Origin: Oceanospirillum linum
GTDB lineage: Bacteria > Pseudomonadota > Gammaproteobacteria > Pseudomonadales > Halomonadaceae
Direction: 5' to 3'
Length of the DNA stretch: 64,000 nt
NCBI RefSeq assembly: GCF_900182785.1
Contig: NZ_FXTS01000001.1
Coordinates: 558,001 to 622,000, forward strand
In this document: positions 36,232 to 43,904 of the stretch, one piece after another
Layout of the letters: each line of letters starts with the position of its first letter
Numbering within the stretch: the stretch's first letter is position 1
Made by a program: the position numbers and the translations under genes
The notes under the pieces: generated by a model
What the model was told of the DNA's origin: nothing
Database searches by the model: none
Seen by the model: only the letters and a program-made list of their open reading frames with translations

Positions 36232-36498
36232 TCAGAAACCCAGCTTTTTGTACCAAGGTACGGAAACCTCATGGCCATCCACCTTCAAAGTACCTATCGC
36301 TTTACGCTGGCCTGTCGGCAAATTAAATACCTGCCGTGCAGAATGACCATCCTGAGCCTCAAAGCTGACCTCAACGCCCGTATCCGGTAAACCACGACCA
36401 CGCCATCCGGTCAGGTCAAAGTTAAACTCTTCACCGGACTCAGAGCGGATGACCCCTTCCTGAATACCTACATCAAATGAAATGATAACGCCTTGCAT
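36232..36498 (-). CDS. Small cold-shock-like (OB-fold) protein
   Basis: An 88-residue protein whose N-terminal 60 residues follow the cold-shock pattern: MQGVIISFDVGIQEGVIRSESGEEFNFD is the G-I-I-x-S...F-F arrangement, followed by GVEVSFEAQDG. This suggests a nucleic-acid-binding OB fold, but the aromatic RNP motifs are not clearly conserved. It ends with WYKKLGF. It is 81 bases downstream of the thioredoxin-like gene on the same strand and may be the last gene of a folE-folX-thioredoxin run. Function is not known. Confidence 0.6.
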   Translation of the reverse strand: MQGVIISFDVGIQEGVIRSESGEEFNFDLTGWRGRGLPDTGVEVSFEAQDGHSARQVFNLPTGQRKAIGTLKVDGHEVSVPWYKKLGF

Positions 36499-36579
36499 AA
36501 GAGAGTTCCTGAAAAGAGGCCGACCGGATATAAATTAACAAATACAATAGTCGCCATAAGAGAAAGGGAGGCTCTGGCC

Positions 36580-36912
36580 TTACAACTCAGACCAAAATGC
36601 CAGAGGACGTTCAATGTGTTCCTCCAGCAAACTCAGATTGATATGCCTGAGCTGGCGAGACAGCTCCTGCCCGTCTAACCGGACAACCAGAGTCGGCACA
36701 GAAAGCACCTGAAACCGACTGCAGGCTTCAGGAAAGCGTTCAAGATCGAGCCATACGAAACGGGCCCTGTACCCCAATTGTTCAGACCATCCAGGCAGCT
36801 TAAGCTTAAGAGACTCGCATACACCACAACCCGGTGTGGAAAAAAGTATAAATACCAGCCCTGATACAAGATCTATTACATCAGGATCACTCATCTCTGT
36901 GAAATGCCCCAC
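36580..36912 (-). CDS. Thioredoxin-like protein with CxxC
   Basis: A 110-residue cytoplasmic thioredoxin-fold protein. It has the strand VFILFSTPGCGVCESLKLKLP, where CGVC is the redox active site, and the cis-proline segment LSVPTLVVRLDGQEL. The usual WCGPC is replaced by GCGVC, which resembles thioredoxin-like or glutaredoxin-like oxidoreductases. It starts five bases after folX, so the two are probably co-transcribed; a link to pterin metabolism is only inference from proximity. Confidence 0.75.
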   Translation of the reverse strand: MGHFTEMSDPDVIDLVSGLVFILFSTPGCGVCESLKLKLPGWSEQLGYRARFVWLDLERFPEACSRFQVLSVPTLVVRLDGQELSRQLRHINLSLLEEHIERPLAFWSEL

Positions 36913-36917
36913 CCAAA

Positions 36918-37313
36918 CTAATCCCTGTGATCTGACAGTGTTATGGAGACAGAATCAGAGAAACGCAGCGCATGAGGTTTATCCACTTCAACCTGAGCAA
37001 CCTGAACCTGCTCATAAGACATTGTAATATCCAGAATCTCACGGGTCAGACGCTCAAGCAGCGCAAAACGGTTACTCTCAACATGGGCAATAACAGCTTT
37101 AGTAATCGTACGATAGTTGAGCGCTTCGTCAATATGATTAAAACTTACGGCACGATCAGCAAAGTACTGAATCGTAATATTGACGATAATATCCTGTTTA
37201 TTGACGATCTCATCTTCATTAATACCGATATAAGTTCGCAGCCGCAGATTCTTAATCTGAATCGTCGCCAGATTATGACCGGCGTGAGCATTGCTTACCG
37301 CATGTAATGGCAT
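36918..37313 (-). CDS. folX: FolX, dihydroneopterin triphosphate 2'-epimerase
   Basis: Epimerase that converts dihydroneopterin triphosphate to the monapterin form, leading to tetrahydromonapterin (a phenylalanine hydroxylase cofactor in pseudomonads). The 131-residue protein has the FolB/FolX tunnelling fold: IQIKNLRLRTYIGINEDEIVNKQDI, the NYRTITKAV segment, the active-site region LLERLTREIL and the C-terminal VEVDKPHALRFSDSV. It lies 50 bases after folE. FolB itself is elsewhere in this window (60007), which supports the FolX assignment for this copy. Confidence 0.88.
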   Translation of the reverse strand: MPLHAVSNAHAGHNLATIQIKNLRLRTYIGINEDEIVNKQDIIVNITIQYFADRAVSFNHIDEALNYRTITKAVIAHVESNRFALLERLTREILDITMSYEQVQVAQVEVDKPHALRFSDSVSITLSDHRD

Positions 37314-37363
37314 TATAGATCCTTATCCAGCTTTAAAACCCCAAACAAACAGCTAACAGCTCT

Positions 37364-37918
37364 TTAGTTGCTGATAAGCTGCAGGTATTCCATTCGGGTC
37401 GATTGCGACTCACGGAAGGCACCCAGCATAACAGAGGACTTCATCACAGAGTTCTGCTTCTCAACCCCACGCATCATCATACACATATGTTTAGCTTCAA
37501 TAGTAACAGCAACCCCACGAGCCCCGGTCACCTGCATCACCGCATCAGCGATCTGCTTAGTCAGGTTTTCCTGTATCTGGAGGCGGCGAGCATACATATC
37601 CACAATACGGGCAAATTTTGACAAGCCCAGTACTTTACCCGTTGGCAGGTAAGCGATGTGGCACTTGCCAATAAAAGGCAGAATATGGTGCTCACACATA
37701 GAATACAGTTCAATGTCTTTAACAATGACCATTTCATCCGTTTCTGATTCAAAAACAGCGCCATTGGTCACGCTTTCTAATGTTTCGTTATACCCCTTGG
37801 TAAGGTATTGCATCGCTTTTGCTGCACGCTTAGGCGTATCCGTTAAACCTTCACGTTCCGGGTTTTCACCCAGTTCAGCCAGAATAGTTTCGTAAAGACC
37901 GGTCAGTTTTTCTGTCAT
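37364..37918 (-). CDS. folE: GTP cyclohydrolase I
   Basis: Zinc enzyme converting GTP to dihydroneopterin triphosphate, the entry to folate and pterin synthesis. The 184-residue protein has the family motifs SMCEHHILPFIGKCHIAYLP (zinc Cys and His), GLSKFARIVDMYARRLQIQE and MMMRGVEKQNS. It is the first gene of the folE-folX run, whose products act in sequence. The folE/folX pairing is also known in Pseudomonas. Confidence 0.97.
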   Translation of the reverse strand: MTEKLTGLYETILAELGENPEREGLTDTPKRAAKAMQYLTKGYNETLESVTNGAVFESETDEMVIVKDIELYSMCEHHILPFIGKCHIAYLPTGKVLGLSKFARIVDMYARRLQIQENLTKQIADAVMQVTGARGVAVTIEAKHMCMMMRGVEKQNSVMKSSVMLGAFRESQSTRMEYLQLISN

Positions 37919-38469
37919 GGCAATGCCTTAGTGTTAATCAAAATCAAGGTATATAAAATCTAACTGATATAAAGTCTGCCTAAGCCTGATATTCAGGCGC
38001 TTATTAAAACTGCAGAAGTCATACAAGGTAGAGATAAGCTGCATACTGAAAAAAAGCAGCAATGATAGCGCATTTTAAAGATTATCCGGGTGCGACAATT
38101 TGTCCATTTTACCTGACCGTTACAGTCAAGCATAATCTTTGCGCGCAAAATCCAGCCTTTAACAGTCAAACCTATCGCGGATATCCAAATCCGGTTCAGG
38201 CTAAGACGCAAAAGATAAATCAGCCGGATCTGTTATACTGCGCACGCGTTAAGCCAGATCATCAGGTTGTGAGTGTTTGCTTACAGCCAAAATATGCTGA
38301 CTTATCACTGATAAATCAGCGCTGAACAGCCTTGAATATCTTGTGCAGCCTGACATTGTGAATCCAACCTGTGGTTATACGTTTTAATCTAACCACAGAG
38401 ATCAGATAACTCTGTACCCATAGGTGTTTAAAGCCGGGTACAAAACCTGTACTGAAGAGACGGTGAGCT
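37919..38469. other. Intergenic region with structured leader
   Basis: This 551-base stretch separates divergent folE and the secreted-protein gene at 38470. No convincing protein gene is present. An extended -10 promoter (TGT then TATACT at 38234-38239, GC-rich discriminator) points toward the right-hand gene and implies a leader of about 220 bases. That leader has inverted repeats at 38296-38320 (11 of 12 paired), 38369-38398 (CTGTGGTTA/TAACCACAG, perfect), 38396-38414 (CAGAG/CTCTG) and 38438-38452. The second and third share three bases. None has a T run. folE promoter elements presumably lie at the left end. Confidence 0.5.
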
Positions 38470-38991
38470 ATGAAACGATTACTGACATCTGTTGCCCTGC
38501 TAGGAGCCTGCCTACCCACGTTTGCTGACACATCCCCCGCGGAAGGTTATCAACTGCCCACAGACACGGTTCTGAAAGTACAGGTTCTGATGGATAAGAA
38601 CATCTCTCAAGGTGAAACTGTGTCGCACCTGCTGCTGAAATCTACCGGATCAGAAACCGGCGCTACGCTACCCGAGCGCTGCCTGCTTTCTGCGGATGCA
38701 GCAATTGATCAGGGTAAACTGTCCCTGCATGTCAATCGTGCTTTATGCGTGGAGCCCAACGGTCATATTTTTGATGGTGTGATGGACGCTGTGATCATCA
38801 GTGATTCCGGCAACCAGGGGGTTACAACTCCCTGCGTTGGCTCTTCCTGTAATCAGGCTGTACTACAAGCTGGTGTTGACTACCGCCTGAAGCTGAATAA
38901 GTCTGCGGATATCGCCTTGGTTGTGAACCAAACTGAGCAGATTAATATTCAGCGACGCAACCACACACCGGACGCTGCCGCAGCTCAATAG
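38470..38991 (+). CDS. Secreted protein of unknown function
   Basis: I do not recognise this 173-residue protein. It has a signal peptide (MKRLLTSVALLGACLPTFADT, cleavage near residue 19) and a mature part with TDTVLKVQVLMDKNI, two cysteine pairs (in RCLLS/ALCVEP and TPCVGSSCNQ) that could form disulfides, and a low-complexity end (DAAAAQ). The pattern 'cysteine, short strand, ALCVEPNGHIFDG' faintly recalls TraB/VirB10-like beta domains, but I would not assign that. It is alone between two convergent or divergent neighbours and lies behind a long structured leader. Expression in the periplasm is the only firm inference. Confidence 0.7.
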   Translation: MKRLLTSVALLGACLPTFADTSPAEGYQLPTDTVLKVQVLMDKNISQGETVSHLLLKSTGSETGATLPERCLLSADAAIDQGKLSLHVNRALCVEPNGHIFDGVMDAVIISDSGNQGVTTPCVGSSCNQAVLQAGVDYRLKLNKSADIALVVNQTEQINIQRRNHTPDAAAAQ

Positions 38992-39028
38992 ACGAGAAAT
39001 AACACTCGGATTTAACGAATGAACCATT

Positions 39029-39068
39029 AAAAAGAGCCCTGGGATCACTTTATTCCAGGGCTCTTTTT
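39029..39068. terminator. Bidirectional terminator
   Basis: A long stem with arms AAAAAGAGCCCTGG (39029-39042) and CCAGGGCTCTTTTT (39055-39068) lies between the convergent secreted-protein gene and the MltC-like gene. A and T runs on opposite sides make it active both ways. Confidence 0.9.
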
Positions 39069-39099
39069 GATTTGCTGCTTATAAGTTTTCCCTGTCGGC

Positions 39100-40644
39100 C
39101 TACTCGTTCTGCGCAACAGCCATAGCATCATACTTTTGCTTTGCTTTTACGACTTTCTCGATATATTTACGCGACTCCGCACTGGGGTGACTATGATTTA
39201 GTTTCACGTAAACCTGCTGCGGCGTCAGGCTATTAATGACATCGACGGCATGCTTACGATCGCTGGAAAAAGTTTTCAGCACATTACCGGCTCCACCGTT
39301 ATAAGCCGAGATCACGCAGTACTCACGGGCCAGAGGATGCGTCACGTCTTTCAGGTAAATGTCATCCAGAATACTCAGATAAGCTGTACCGGTATCAATG
39401 TTGTTGGTTGGATTGAACAGATAACTCCGGTCTGGCTGGTCATTGCGCTTTTTGATGCGTTCAAATACATCCCGCCCCGCGGTGCTCGGTACAACCTGCA
39501 TCAACCCATAAGCAGGAATATGACTCGTCGCATACGGGTTAAAATGACTCTCTGTCTCCATAATGCTATAGATCAGTGACTCTGAAATCCCGTACTGCTG
39601 CGCTGACTTACGAACCAGAGCTTCATACTTCTGGCCTCGTACCTGCTGGTGGTTTTCCTCCATCGGAATCTCAACGCGATAAACCGTGTGACCATCAGAG
39701 CTGACTTTTTGTAGCTTATTTTCGACCAGCCAATCAGCATATCGATTTGCCCGCCACTCCCACTTCACAATAACCCCATCATGATCACGTACCTGCCCCT
39801 CTAAGACAGAAGGACCCACGTAACTAATGCCCTGATCAGAGAAAAGGTTCGGATCCCGTGCGTTATCCGGTGTCAGCAATGTTGTCACGATCGCATTCTG
39901 CAGCCGCTCTTTATGATTTTGTTCTTCAACAGTTTCCACCACAATATTACCGTTAACAAAATCCACCTCGCCACGGCTTGTGTAGCCAGTACCATACTTC
40001 ACATACGTATCTGAGTCTGATTCATGAACATTGCCGGCTCCCCAATAGCGGCTGGCCTCCTGCTTCAGATTCTGAACTTTTTGCTCATACTGCCGATACT
40101 CTTTTTCCAGCTCCGCCCGATATTGCTCATATTCTTTAGCTAAAGCCGGAAAACGGGATATCCAGGTTGCAGCTTCAGAGCTCTGTACCGGTTCCACCGT
40201 TGGAGTGCTTCCCACCGCTGGAATAGACTCCACCACTGAGATATTCTCCACTTTTGGGACACTCTCTTTTGTGATACCTGAACTGATAACAGGAGATGGC
40301 GTCGGTATTGCCGGAGCAACCGTTGCAACCGTTGCAACCGGCACAGATGGAACCGCAGGTGGCGACACAACAGCAGGTTGAGACTTTGGCTGAACAACTG
40401 AGGCTGAACTTGTATTAAAGAGCGGGCTAAAGCCTCCCGGAGGTGGTTGAGGTACCAGGCTTTTCGGGGGAGTGATCTGGGATGTATCCTGCTGAGCCAC
40501 CTGATGTCCCGAAGTATTAACACAGGCAGACAGCAATACGACAGAAGACAACAGAGCTGCCGGATGCCAATGATCGGCAATCAACGCCTTAGCCGTCAAA
40601 AAAACCGAATGTAAATTCCGCTTACTGACCAATGACATACCCAT
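39100..40644 (-). CDS. MltC-like membrane-bound lytic transglycosylase
   Basis: Predicted outer-membrane lipoprotein that cleaves peptidoglycan glycan strands. The 514-residue precursor has a signal peptide with lipobox LLSAC (Cys 41), then a Pro/Val/Thr-rich low-complexity segment at about 55-155 absent from E. coli MltC (359 residues), a coiled stretch (about 165-200), the MltC N-terminal domain (about 200-340) and a C-terminal SLT domain with catalytic E365 in METESHFNP, GLMQVVPSTAG and AYNGGAG. The gene is monocistronic. The inserted segment may act as a spacer through the periplasm, which is inference. Confidence 0.87.
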   Translation of the reverse strand: MGMSLVSKRNLHSVFLTAKALIADHWHPAALLSSVVLLSACVNTSGHQVAQQDTSQITPPKSLVPQPPPGGFSPLFNTSSASVVQPKSQPAVVSPPAVPSVPVATVATVAPAIPTPSPVISSGITKESVPKVENISVVESIPAVGSTPTVEPVQSSEAATWISRFPALAKEYEQYRAELEKEYRQYEQKVQNLKQEASRYWGAGNVHESDSDTYVKYGTGYTSRGEVDFVNGNIVVETVEEQNHKERLQNAIVTTLLTPDNARDPNLFSDQGISYVGPSVLEGQVRDHDGVIVKWEWRANRYADWLVENKLQKVSSDGHTVYRVEIPMEENHQQVRGQKYEALVRKSAQQYGISESLIYSIMETESHFNPYATSHIPAYGLMQVVPSTAGRDVFERIKKRNDQPDRSYLFNPTNNIDTGTAYLSILDDIYLKDVTHPLAREYCVISAYNGGAGNVLKTFSSDRKHAVDVINSLTPQQVYVKLNHSHPSAESRKYIEKVVKAKQKYDAMAVAQNE

Positions 40645-40765
40645 CCCTGTTTTGTACCTCTGATACAGCTGAATAAAAATATTGGCGGCAAAGTTTAAAG
40701 AGATTCATACATTTGTCTATACAGTGATTCGATACCATTACCGGCTGCATATAAATAACGACCAG

Positions 40766-41791
40766 CTACATATAAGAAGCTAATGTAATCGATGGCTGCC
40801 TGAGCAGTATTTTTTGCTGTTCAAGGGCATTTAAATGCTCCAGCCACCAGCTCTCTCCACCAAAGTGACTGAAAGCAGTCATAAAAGCTGGGTCCTTACG
40901 GCGCTGCGCCAACCAACCACTGTAATAGATCATACGAAGAGTACGCAAAGGCTCTATCAAAGCCAGCTCACGACGTGGAAATTCCCGATACTCCTCATAC
41001 CCTTCAACGACCTCCGAGAGCCACTGCTGCTGTTGAGCCCGATCACCGGAAAGCAACATCCAGATATCCTGCATTGCCGGAGCCATACGGCAATCATCAA
41101 AATCCAGCAGCATCAATTCACCATCCCGCCAAAGCATATTACCGCTATGGCAATCCCCCTGAACCCTTATTAAAGGAGCGCTAACCTGTTTGAGACGATG
41201 GTCACACTCAGTCAGCAGCTCGTCAGTCAAAGCCTGATAGCGGGACTGATAGGATTCCAGTAATCCGCTTTTCAGCACTTCCTGTTGTCCATGACGGGCA
41301 TAGTCTGCCACATTCAGTTCCGGGCGATGCATAAAGGGTTTCACCTCACCGATACTGTGCATGCGGCCCAAAAAGCGCCCTAGCTCATACAGGTGTTCTT
41401 CATTATCCAGTTCCGGGGCATGGCCACCTTTGCGGGAGAAAAGAGCAAAGCGATACCCTTCAAAATAATGCAGGCTCTGATCTTTGCCAGCCCCCTCTGC
41501 CGGGCACAATAGAGGGGGAATCGCATTGACACCCAACGCAGCCAACTCCAGAGCAAACTGATGTTCTTCTAAAATCTGAGCATCACTCCAGCGGCCCGGA
41601 CGATAAAACTTAGCAATCAACGGCTGCGCCTGCTCAATACCAACCTGAAAGACCCGGTTTTCATAGCTGTTCAGTGCCATAACCCGACCATCACAGCAGA
41701 AGCCTAGAGACTCAACAGCATCCATTACCCGATCAGGGTTCAACTGGTAGTATGGCGTCACATCCGCCGAATTGTCTTTATCTGTCATCAC
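40766..41791 (-). CDS. srkA: SrkA/YihE-type stress response kinase
   Basis: Cytoplasmic Ser/Thr kinase of the aminoglycoside-phosphotransferase fold, reported in E. coli to protect against stress-induced death. The 341-residue protein has the N-terminal pattern ALNSYENRVFQVGIE, catalytic loop RVQGDCHSGNMLW (Asp and Asn) and the metal-binding DFDDCRMAPAMQDIW, all intact. The C-terminal part has the family's RMIYYSGWLAQR. It starts 23 bases after comF on the same strand and may be co-transcribed with it. Confidence 0.93.
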   Translation of the reverse strand: MMTDKDNSADVTPYYQLNPDRVMDAVESLGFCCDGRVMALNSYENRVFQVGIEQAQPLIAKFYRPGRWSDAQILEEHQFALELAALGVNAIPPLLCPAEGAGKDQSLHYFEGYRFALFSRKGGHAPELDNEEHLYELGRFLGRMHSIGEVKPFMHRPELNVADYARHGQQEVLKSGLLESYQSRYQALTDELLTECDHRLKQVSAPLIRVQGDCHSGNMLWRDGELMLLDFDDCRMAPAMQDIWMLLSGDRAQQQQWLSEVVEGYEEYREFPRRELALIEPLRTLRMIYYSGWLAQRRKDPAFMTAFSHFGGESWWLEHLNALEQQKILLRQPSITLASYM

Positions 41792-41814
41792 TGAAGCTTT
41801 TACTCCTGATAGAT

Positions 41815-42570
41815 CTATCGCCGTTGATTAGGTGTTCGGGCAATAGCCCAGACTTGCACCGAAGCAGCACCATTATCCCTTAACAGCGATGCAATAACAT
41901 CTGCTGTGGAGCCTGTGGTGACAACATCATCAACCACTGCTATCTCTCGGCCCTGTACCTCTGTCCCATCCCGTAAAGCAAAACTCTGGTCGAGGTTTTT
42001 CAACCGCTGCGCCCGGTTCAAATCATGCTGAGAATGCGTCATCACCGGCTTACGTAAGACCGACATATTTACCGGTATTGCCAGCTGCCGCCCAACAGCA
42101 TCAGCCAGGCAGGCTGCAGGGTTAAAACCTCGCTGTAATCTTGTACGCCAATGGGTAGGGACAGGCAGAAGAATATCCGGCCGTTTAATCATTTCCGCAT
42201 CAAGCTGCCCCATCAGATAATCTGACAACAGATCACTCAATAAACGATTCAGAAGCATATGATCCTGGCTCTTAAAACGCTGGATCAGCTCACTCACGGG
42301 GTAACAGTAAAGGTAAGGCGCTAAAATCTGATGAAACGCCGGAGGCTTTTTCTGACAACGCCCGCAAAGTAAAGTGCCTGATACAGGCTCAGTCTGAGTC
42401 ATGGGCTCGGCACAACGGTGGCATGCCTTAGGGTTACATTCAAAATCTCCAAGGCAGTCATTACATAGCAGTCTGCTAACCATCTCATCCCCATCAAGCC
42501 TCCCACGACACAACAGGCAGGTGCGGGGAAAAAGCGCATCCTGTATCTGCCGCCAAAATCCTTTATCCAT
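41815..42570 (-). CDS. comF: ComF-family phosphoribosyltransferase-like protein
   Basis: ComF proteins are needed for DNA uptake in competent species and are also called GntX; the biochemical reaction is unclear. The 251-residue protein has an N-terminal zinc-ribbon-like Cys set (CLLC, CNDC, CHRC, CGRC) at about 18-80 and a phosphoribosyltransferase domain with the PRPP loop VVDDVVTTGSTADVIA. It is divergent from bioB, a gene order also seen in pseudomonads. A role in natural transformation here is possible but not shown by context. Confidence 0.88.
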   Translation of the reverse strand: MDKGFWRQIQDALFPRTCLLCRGRLDGDEMVSRLLCNDCLGDFECNPKACHRCAEPMTQTEPVSGTLLCGRCQKKPPAFHQILAPYLYCYPVSELIQRFKSQDHMLLNRLLSDLLSDYLMGQLDAEMIKRPDILLPVPTHWRTRLQRGFNPAACLADAVGRQLAIPVNMSVLRKPVMTHSQHDLNRAQRLKNLDQSFALRDGTEVQGREIAVVDDVVTTGSTADVIASLLRDNGAASVQVWAIARTPNQRR

Positions 42571-42668
42571 CTGAAGCTCCTTTTCTTTATATCAATTATC
42601 TCCCGCTTACCAGCACACCCATCATAGCCGGAAAAAATCGTTATCCATCACCTGTAAACAACCCATAC

Positions 42669-42721
42669 TGTAAACCATTAACAAAATACAAGGTTGACAG
42701 GATTTCACTGCTCGCTATGAT
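42669..42721 (+). promoter_or_regulatory. bioB promoter with BirA-type operator
   Basis: TTGACA (42694-42699) and TATGAT (42716-42721) form a strong promoter with 16-base spacing. Overlapping its -35 box is TGTAAACC (42669-42676), 15 bases, GGTTGACA (42692-42699), which matches the known bacterial BirA box TTGTAAACC-N14/15-GGTTTACAA with one mismatch in the inner eight bases of each arm combined. This suggests repression by biotinyl-BirA. Confidence 0.75.
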
Positions 42722-42774
42722 CTTGGCAACGCTTCTACAGCAACAGGTTTTTTGAATTTAGCACAGGAATTTCC

Positions 42775-43893
42775 ATGACAGTATCTATGGCGCCCTCCCC
42801 AACATCCCCCCGTTACAACTGGTCTCTCGAAGAAGTTGAGGCGTTGTTCGCCTTACCACTGAATGATCTTTTGTTTAAGGCTCACAGCATCCATCGGGAA
42901 AACTTCGATCCCAACGCAGTTCAGGTCAGCACCCTGCTATCAATCAAAACCGGAGCCTGCCCGGAAGATTGTAAGTACTGCCCGCAGTCCGGGCACTACA
43001 ACACAGGCCTTGCCAAAGAACAGCTGATGGAGGTTCAAAAAGTATTGCAGCAGGCCAAAGCTGCCAAAGATACCGGTGCCAGCCGTTTTTGTATGGGAGC
43101 CGCATGGAAATCCCCCAGCAAAAAAGATTTCCCGGCCGTTCTGGAAATGGTGAAAGGGGTTAAATCCCTGGGGCTGGAAACCTGTATGACTCTGGGTATG
43201 TTGGATAAGGATCAGGCCAAGGAGCTCTCCTCTGCAGGGCTTGATTACTATAATCACAACCTGGACACCTCTCCGGAGTATTACGACCAAATCATCACTA
43301 CCCGCAGTTATCAGGATCGCCTGGATACACTGTCCCATGTGCGTGATGCAGGTATGAAAATTTGTTCCGGTGGTATTCTGGGCATGGGAGAGCAGGAAAC
43401 AGATCGCGCCAAAATGCTGATCCAGCTGTCCAGACTGGCCCCCCATCCGGAAAGTGTTCCGATCAATATGCTGGTCAAAGTAGAGGGTACCCCGATGGAT
43501 CAGGTTGAAGACCTCGATCCGATCGATTTTGTCCGCACGATAGCCGTTGCCCGTATCATGATGCCGGAATCCCATGTACGTCTGTCTGCCGGTCGCGAAG
43601 AGATGAGCGATGAGATGCAGGCGATGACCTTCTTTGCCGGTGCAAACTCCATCTTCTACGGCGAGCGCCTACTGACCACGGCCAATCCTCAGGCAGATAA
43701 AGATCGTCAACTGTTCTCCCGTCTAGGCATTCACCCGGAACGTCGTGAAGCGCCGGTGGATGAAGCCACCCATGAAGCTGCTCTGAAAGAGGCGATCACC
43801 GAACAGAAAAACGGTGAGATGTTCTACGATGCGTCACAAACGAATCTCTCGGAAGCAGGCCGTGAGCGCAAGCCCTGCGGTCTGGTGGTTTAA
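42775..43893 (+). CDS. bioB: Biotin synthase
   Basis: Radical SAM enzyme that inserts sulfur into dethiobiotin, the last step of biotin synthesis. The 372-residue protein has the cluster motif CxxxCxxC at C62, C66 and C69 (ACPEDCKYCPQSG), then YYNHNLDTS, GGILGMGE and the [2Fe-2S] ligand region ending in LSAGRE. The C-terminal tail (about 345-372) ends KPCGLVV and is slightly longer than in E. coli. AGGA precedes the ATG. It heads the bioBFHCD operon. Confidence 0.97.
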   Translation: MTVSMAPSPTSPRYNWSLEEVEALFALPLNDLLFKAHSIHRENFDPNAVQVSTLLSIKTGACPEDCKYCPQSGHYNTGLAKEQLMEVQKVLQQAKAAKDTGASRFCMGAAWKSPSKKDFPAVLEMVKGVKSLGLETCMTLGMLDKDQAKELSSAGLDYYNHNLDTSPEYYDQIITTRSYQDRLDTLSHVRDAGMKICSGGILGMGEQETDRAKMLIQLSRLAPHPESVPINMLVKVEGTPMDQVEDLDPIDFVRTIAVARIMMPESHVRLSAGREEMSDEMQAMTFFAGANSIFYGERLLTTANPQADKDRQLFSRLGIHPERREAPVDEATHEAALKEAITEQKNGEMFYDASQTNLSEAGRERKPCGLVV

Positions 43894-43904
43894 GGCCTCT
43901 GTCT

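Noticed and set aside
42940..43575. 211-codon minus-strand frame
   Set aside because: Antisense to bioB, no family resemblance.
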